From an uncultured Devosia sp. (GTDB taxonomy: Bacteria > Pseudomonadota > Alphaproteobacteria > Rhizobiales > Devosiaceae): a DNA stretch of 6,837 nt. Under the pieces are notes generated by a model, which saw only the letters and a program-made list of their open reading frames with translations, made no database searches and was not told the DNA's origin. The stretch covers positions 1-6,837 of the forward strand of contig CAJYKO010000292.1 of the NCBI GenBank assembly GCA_913775215.1. Direction: 5' to 3'. The position numbers and the translations under genes were made by a program. Below, piece after piece: positions 5,365 through 6,837 of this stretch (positions are counted from its first letter, which is position 1; each line of letters opens with the position of its first letter).

Positions 5365-6219
5365 TTGTCCTCGGCCAATTTCGTCCTGACCCTTTCGTGC
5401 AATGATCGTCCCGGCATCGTCGCTGCGGTCACCACCGAACTCGCGGCGCTCAACGCCAATATCGCCGAATCCAATCAGTTCTGGGACAAGGAAACCGGCC
5501 GCTTCTTCATGCGCCTCGCCTTCACCGCGCCCGAAGGCATGGGCCGCGACCGCATCGAAAAGGCGCTCCGCTCACCCATCGAGCGCTTCGACATGAAGAC
5601 CGCGCTTAGCGATGAAAGCCGGCGCAAGAGAATAGTCGTGCTGGTCAGTAAGTTCGACCACACGCTCTTGCACCTGCTCTACCAGATCCGCGTCAACTGG
5701 CTCGATGCCGAAGTCGCCGCCATCATCTCCAACCATGTCGACGCCCAAAAAATCGCTGAAGACGCCGGCATTCCCTATCACTACCTGCCCGTCACCAAGG
5801 ACACCAAGGCCGATCAGGAAGCCCAGGTGCTCGAGATCGTCAAATCGACCGGTGCCGATCTCGTGGTCCTCGCGCGCTATATGCAGGTGCTCTCGGACAA
5901 TCTCTCCACCCGGCTTTATGGCCAGGTGATCAATATCCACCACTCGTTCCTGCCGAGTTTTAAGGGCGCCAAGCCTTATCACCAGGCTCATGAGCGCGGC
6001 GTCAAGATCATCGGCGCCACCGCCCATTACGTGACGCCCGATCTCGACGAAGGTCCGATCATCGAACAGGAAACCGCCCGCGTCACCCATGCGATGAGCC
6101 CCGACGACCTCGTCGCCGCCGGCCGCGACATCGAAAGCCGCGTCCTCGCCCGTGCCGTAAAGCTGCACCTTGAAAGCCGGGTGATGCTCAATGGCAAGAA
6201 GACGGTGGTTTTTGGCTAG
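5365..6219 (+). CDS. purU: Formyltetrahydrofolate deformylase
   Basis: PurU hydrolyses 10-formyltetrahydrofolate to formate and tetrahydrofolate, balancing the one-carbon pool and supplying formate (EC 3.5.1.10). From the TTG at 5365 it has 284 residues, close to E. coli PurU (280). The N-terminal ACT domain spans about 5-82, including CNDRPGIVAAVT and the block ESNQFWDKETGRFFMR. The formyltransferase-like catalytic domain follows: RIVVLVSK (89-96), SNH (122-124), VVLARYMQVL (167-176), NIHHSFLPSFKGAKPYHQA (190-208) and LDEGPII (227-233). Asn190, His192 and Asp228 match the catalytic triad of the related GAR transformylase fold. The TTG start is backed by GGAGG 6 nt upstream. The gene seems to have its own promoter, lies between two terminator-like elements and converges on the Rrf2 gene. 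ACT domains in this family sense amino acids such as glycine or methionine; which one here is unknown. Confidence 0.95.
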   Translation: MSSANFVLTLSCNDRPGIVAAVTTELAALNANIAESNQFWDKETGRFFMRLAFTAPEGMGRDRIEKALRSPIERFDMKTALSDESRRKRIVVLVSKFDHTLLHLLYQIRVNWLDAEVAAIISNHVDAQKIAEDAGIPYHYLPVTKDTKADQEAQVLEIVKSTGADLVVLARYMQVLSDNLSTRLYGQVINIHHSFLPSFKGAKPYHQAHERGVKIIGATAHYVTPDLDEGPIIEQETARVTHAMSPDDLVAAGRDIESRVLARAVKLHLESRVMLNGKKTVVFG

Positions 6220-6244
6220 GCGCCGAAGCGCCACAACCACAGCA

Positions 6245-6315
6245 TGTCATCCCGGCGAAGGCCGGGACCCATCTCGAGATCTCAGGATGCGCCCCAGGTC
6301 AGGCCCGGGGTGACA
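6245..6315. repeat. Palindromic repeat between convergent purU and rrf2 genes
   Basis: The element starts TGTCATCCCGG and ends CCCGGGGTGACA, imperfect inverted ends. Inside are a perfect hairpin CCCGGC-GAAG-GCCGGG (6251-6266) and the palindrome ATCTCGAGAT (6271-6280). I recognise the form as a dispersed repeat common in alphaproteobacterial genomes. Sitting between two convergent genes, it probably helps end transcription from both sides, although no T run follows it. A smaller hairpin, GGCGC-CGAA-GCGCC (6219-6232), overlaps the purU stop. Confidence 0.65.
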
Positions 6316-6340
6316 ATTGAGAATGCCTAGAGGTCGGCCC

Positions 6341-6781
6341 CTAAGCCACCTCATCCACCGGCAAATCCTCGAGATTGAGCGAATCCGCCAAGCTCGTTCG
6401 ATCCAGCACCGCTCGGGTCGCCAGCGTCACGCGCTCGAACACATGGCGGATTTCGCAAGCCGCCTCGTCCTTGCAATCCTCGCACTTCCGATAGGCGATC
6501 TTGGAAAGGCAGGGCAACGGCGCAATCGGCCCGTCGATCAGGCGCAAAACCTCGCCATACATGATCTCCTCGGGCGCCCGCACCAGCTCGTAGCCACCCA
6601 TCCGACCCCGGCGACTCGTGACGAACCCCGCGCGCTTAAGCTCAAGCAGGATCTGTTCGAGGAATTTCTTCGGGATCGCCTGATCGCGGGAGATTTCGCC
6701 GATCATCCGGCTCTCCCCCCGTCCGGCGCGGGCCAGGGCCACCAGGGCCCGCAACGCATATTTGGCCTTTTGCGATATCAT
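6341..6781 (-). CDS. Rrf2-family transcriptional regulator with four cysteines
   Basis: This 146-residue DNA-binding protein belongs to the Rrf2 family (IscR, RirA, NsrR, CymR), whose members sense iron-sulfur status, iron, nitric oxide or cysteine. The winged helix-turn-helix covers about 1-70, including MISQKAKYALRALVAL, the recognition helix PKKFLEQILLELKRAGF (37-53) and the wing SRRGRMGGYEL (56-66). The sensor region has Cys91, Cys100, Cys103 and Cys109, with His113 nearby. IscR has three cysteines at about 92, 98 and 104, and RirA at 91, 99 and 105, so the extra CxxC here marks a different branch. A bound Fe-S cluster is likely but inferred, and the target genes are not visible. The ATG is chosen because the family starts MxxxxKxxYAL. 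The gene lies 5 nt after an upstream gene and is probably cotranscribed with it. Confidence 0.9.
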   Translation of the reverse strand: MISQKAKYALRALVALARAGRGESRMIGEISRDQAIPKKFLEQILLELKRAGFVTSRRGRMGGYELVRAPEEIMYGEVLRLIDGPIAPLPCLSKIAYRKCEDCKDEAACEIRHVFERVTLATRAVLDRTSLADSLNLEDLPVDEVA

Positions 6782-6786
6782 CGCGC

Positions 6787-6837
6787 CTAATCCCTCGGCT
6801 CCGGCTTGACCACCGGAATATCCGGCGTCTCGGTCTT
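6787..6837 (-). CDS. C-terminal end of an unidentified gene
   Basis: Only the last 16 codons and stop (TAG at 6789-6787) of a possible minus-strand gene are in the window. The tail KTETPDIPVVKPEPRD is charged and proline-rich, like many disordered C-termini, and cannot be assigned to a family. Its stop lies 5 nt before the Rrf2 start, a tight spacing that suggests an operon. The frame is supported only by this spacing and by its coding look; the other two minus frames are also open over this short stretch. Confidence 0.4.
   Translation of the reverse strand, partial: KTETPDIPVVKPEPRD

Noticed and set aside
5572..6240. Minus-strand open frame of 222 codons opposite purU
   Set aside because: It is antisense to conserved PurU motifs, with no family resemblance.

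Overview
This window looks like chromosomal DNA from a GC-rich alphaproteobacterium, most likely of the order Hyphomicrobiales (Devosia-like). The grounds are the high-GC codon use, the protein sequences, GTG/TTG starts, and intergenic palindromic repeats of the RIME-like kind found in rhizobial genomes. The genus is inferred, not proven.

Layout. Left edge, minus strand: the first 91 codons of psuG (pseudouridine-5'-phosphate glycosidase). A 435-bp divergent region follows, with a bulged dyad and a candidate sigma-54 promoter. Next, plus strand, is a complete polyamine ABC transporter locus, potF-potG-potH-potI (709-4981): periplasmic binding protein, ATPase and two permeases. A strong hairpin separates potF from potG. 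Two RIME-like repeats lie in the gap between potG and potH, and the apparent natural start region of potH carries an in-frame TAG at codon 22. A 383-bp gap (4982-5364) then holds a repeat after potI, a compact unit with an unusually perfect Shine-Dalgarno, a 22-codon ORF and an intrinsic terminator, and a promoter-like sequence for purU. purU (formyltetrahydrofolate deformylase, 5365-6219, plus) converges on an Rrf2-family regulator gene (6341-6781, minus), with another palindromic repeat between them. The last 51 bases hold the C-terminal end of an unidentified minus-strand gene, 5 nt upstream of the regulator gene.

How the genes work together. PotF captures a polyamine in the periplasm, PotH and PotI form the membrane channel, and PotG powers import. 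The candidate sigma-54 site would fit nitrogen control of polyamine uptake, as known for E. coli potFGHI. psuG (pyrimidine nucleoside salvage) and purU (one-carbon pool and formate supply) are housekeeping metabolism and need not be linked to the transporter.

Most worth checking: the amber codon in the 5' part of potH, the tiny ORF with 16-nt complementarity to the 16S rRNA 3' end, and the sigma-54-like palindrome. No CRISPR array, tRNA, rRNA, insertion sequence or phage gene was seen.
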